From Bacilli bacterium (GTDB lineage: Bacteria; Bacillota_I; Bacilli_A; RF39; UBA660), in assembly GCA_028708005.1 (NCBI GenBank), contig JAQVZV010000052.1, forward strand, positions 1-5,627: a stretch of 5,627 nucleotides of DNA, read 5' to 3'. The stretch's first letter is position 1; the number at the start of each line of letters is the position of its first letter. Below the pieces are notes generated by a model. That model was given only the letters and a program-made list of their open reading frames with translations. It did no database searches and had not been told where the DNA came from. A program made the translations under genes and the position numbers. This document shows, piece after piece, positions 5,107-5,627 of this stretch.

Positions 5107-5627
5107 ACTCGTCTAATAGTTTACGTAATTCTTCCTTATTCATTTTGGTATAACCTTTCATGCCCTTCTCTTTTGCTATTTCCCTTAACTCAACAATTGT
5201 TTTTGTTTGTTGCTCTTCTTTTACATCATCAGGCATTTTACCATGTTCAACTAAATAATCAATTTGTTCCTTCGTCAATGTTTCATATTCTATTAGCGTA
5301 TTTGCAATTAATTTGAGTAAATCTATATTTTCGTTAATGATTTTTTTAGCTTTTTCATAACATCCGTTAATAATTTTACGCATTTCAATATCTATTTCAT
5401 GAGCTACTTCATTAGAAAAATTACGACTTTTATTGTAATCCCTTCCGAGGAAAGCAGCTTCTTCTTGTCTTTCAAATTGAAGCGGTCCTAAGTCACTCAT
5501 TCCAAACTCGGTTACCATACTTCTAGCAATCTTAGTCGCTGTTTCAAAATCATTGTGTGCGCCAGTTGTTATTTCGCCAAAGACCATTTCTTCTGCTACT
5601 CTACCACCAAGTAAGCCAATAATTTGT
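5105..5627 (-). CDS. ftsH: ATP-dependent zinc metalloprotease FtsH, C-terminal part, with an added Rho_N-like tail
   Basis: Membrane-anchored AAA+ protease that extracts and degrades membrane proteins and short-lived cytosolic regulators. The last 173 residues are visible; membrane segments, AAA module and HExxH motif lie beyond the window. The frame enters from the edge as QIIGLLGGRVAEEMVFGEI, the hallmark of the M41 peptidase domain. TTGAHNDFETAT follows; its Asp (visible residue 26) corresponds to the third zinc ligand of FtsH. Then come FGMSDLGPLQF, FLGRD and the helical end of the peptidase domain (EIDIEMRKIINGCYEKA, ETLTKEQIDYLV). After a short charged linker, residues 143-173 read TIVELREIAKEKGMKGYTKM-NKEELRKLLDE, which resembles Rho_N/SAP-like helical domains rather than the usual disordered FtsH tail. 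The Met at 5587 is internal, not a start. Stop TAA is followed after 75 nt by the next gene. Confidence 0.97.
   Translation of the reverse strand, partial: QIIGLLGGRVAEEMVFGEITTGAHNDFETATKIARSMVTEFGMSDLGPLQFERQEEAAFLGRDYNKSRNFSNEVAHEIDIEMRKIINGCYEKAKKIINENIDLLKLIANTLIEYETLTKEQIDYLVEHGKMPDDVKEEQQTKTIVELREIAKEKGMKGYTKMNKEELRKLLDE
5108..5200 (-). other. Rho_N/SAP-like domain at the FtsH C-terminus
   Basis: About 31 codons of the form xxxELRExAKEKGxKGYTKMxKEELRKLL. The Rho_N pattern (PF07498, from memory) is ELKEIAKELGIKGYSKLxKxELI: a helix, a G-x-x-G/S-Y turn, a basic link, then a second helix. In Rho this fold precedes the RNA-binding domain, and related SAP/HeH folds often bind nucleic acid. 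What it does on a protease is unknown; nucleic-acid or partner binding is inference. Confidence 0.65.

Noticed and set aside
5105..5587. A separate 160-residue gene starting at Met 5587
   Set aside because: The frame continues to the window edge through the FtsH motif LLGGRVAEE, so the Met is internal to ftsH.

Overview
The window reads as a chromosomal stretch of a low-GC Gram-positive bacterium (Bacillota, most likely Clostridia; the exact group is not decidable from this sequence). The basis is AT-rich coding DNA, strong AGGTGA/GGAGG ribosome binding sites, frequent TTG/GTG starts, a Firmicute-type FtsH C-terminus, and ordinary use of TGA as a stop and TGG for Trp. Every supportable gene lies on the minus strand, so transcription runs from high to low coordinates. 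The forward-strand open frames are antisense shadows.

Layout in transcription order. (1) 5627-5105: the last 173 residues of the membrane AAA+ zinc protease FtsH. It carries an extra C-terminal segment that resembles a Rho_N/SAP-like helix-extended-loop-helix. (2) 5081-3698: an apparently self-contained unit with a near-perfect sigma-A promoter (TTGACA-17-TAAAAT). It holds a 266-residue single-pass membrane protein and a 178-residue soluble protein, overlapping by 17 nt. A hairpin terminator follows, and one of its arms is the end of the second coding sequence. I recognise neither protein; this is the least explained part of the window. (3) 3659-2361: an AGCS-family alanine/glycine:cation symporter. 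(4) 2287-600: a two-gene ABC exporter, ATPase then ABC-2 permease, tightly coupled, preceded by a candidate promoter overlapped by an imperfect dyad. (5) 562-1: uracil-DNA glycosylase, cut at the window edge just after its HPSP motif. It starts 37 nt after the permease stop, so it may be read from the ABC transcript.

The symporter, exporter, Ung and FtsH are familiar functions with no obvious shared pathway. The two-gene unit has its own promoter and terminator and is visibly richer in G+C than the transporter genes, so it looks like an independent module inserted between ftsH and the symporter. No RNA genes, CRISPR arrays, insertion sequences or long repeats were seen. No intergenic gap exceeds about 75 nt, and each gap is covered below.
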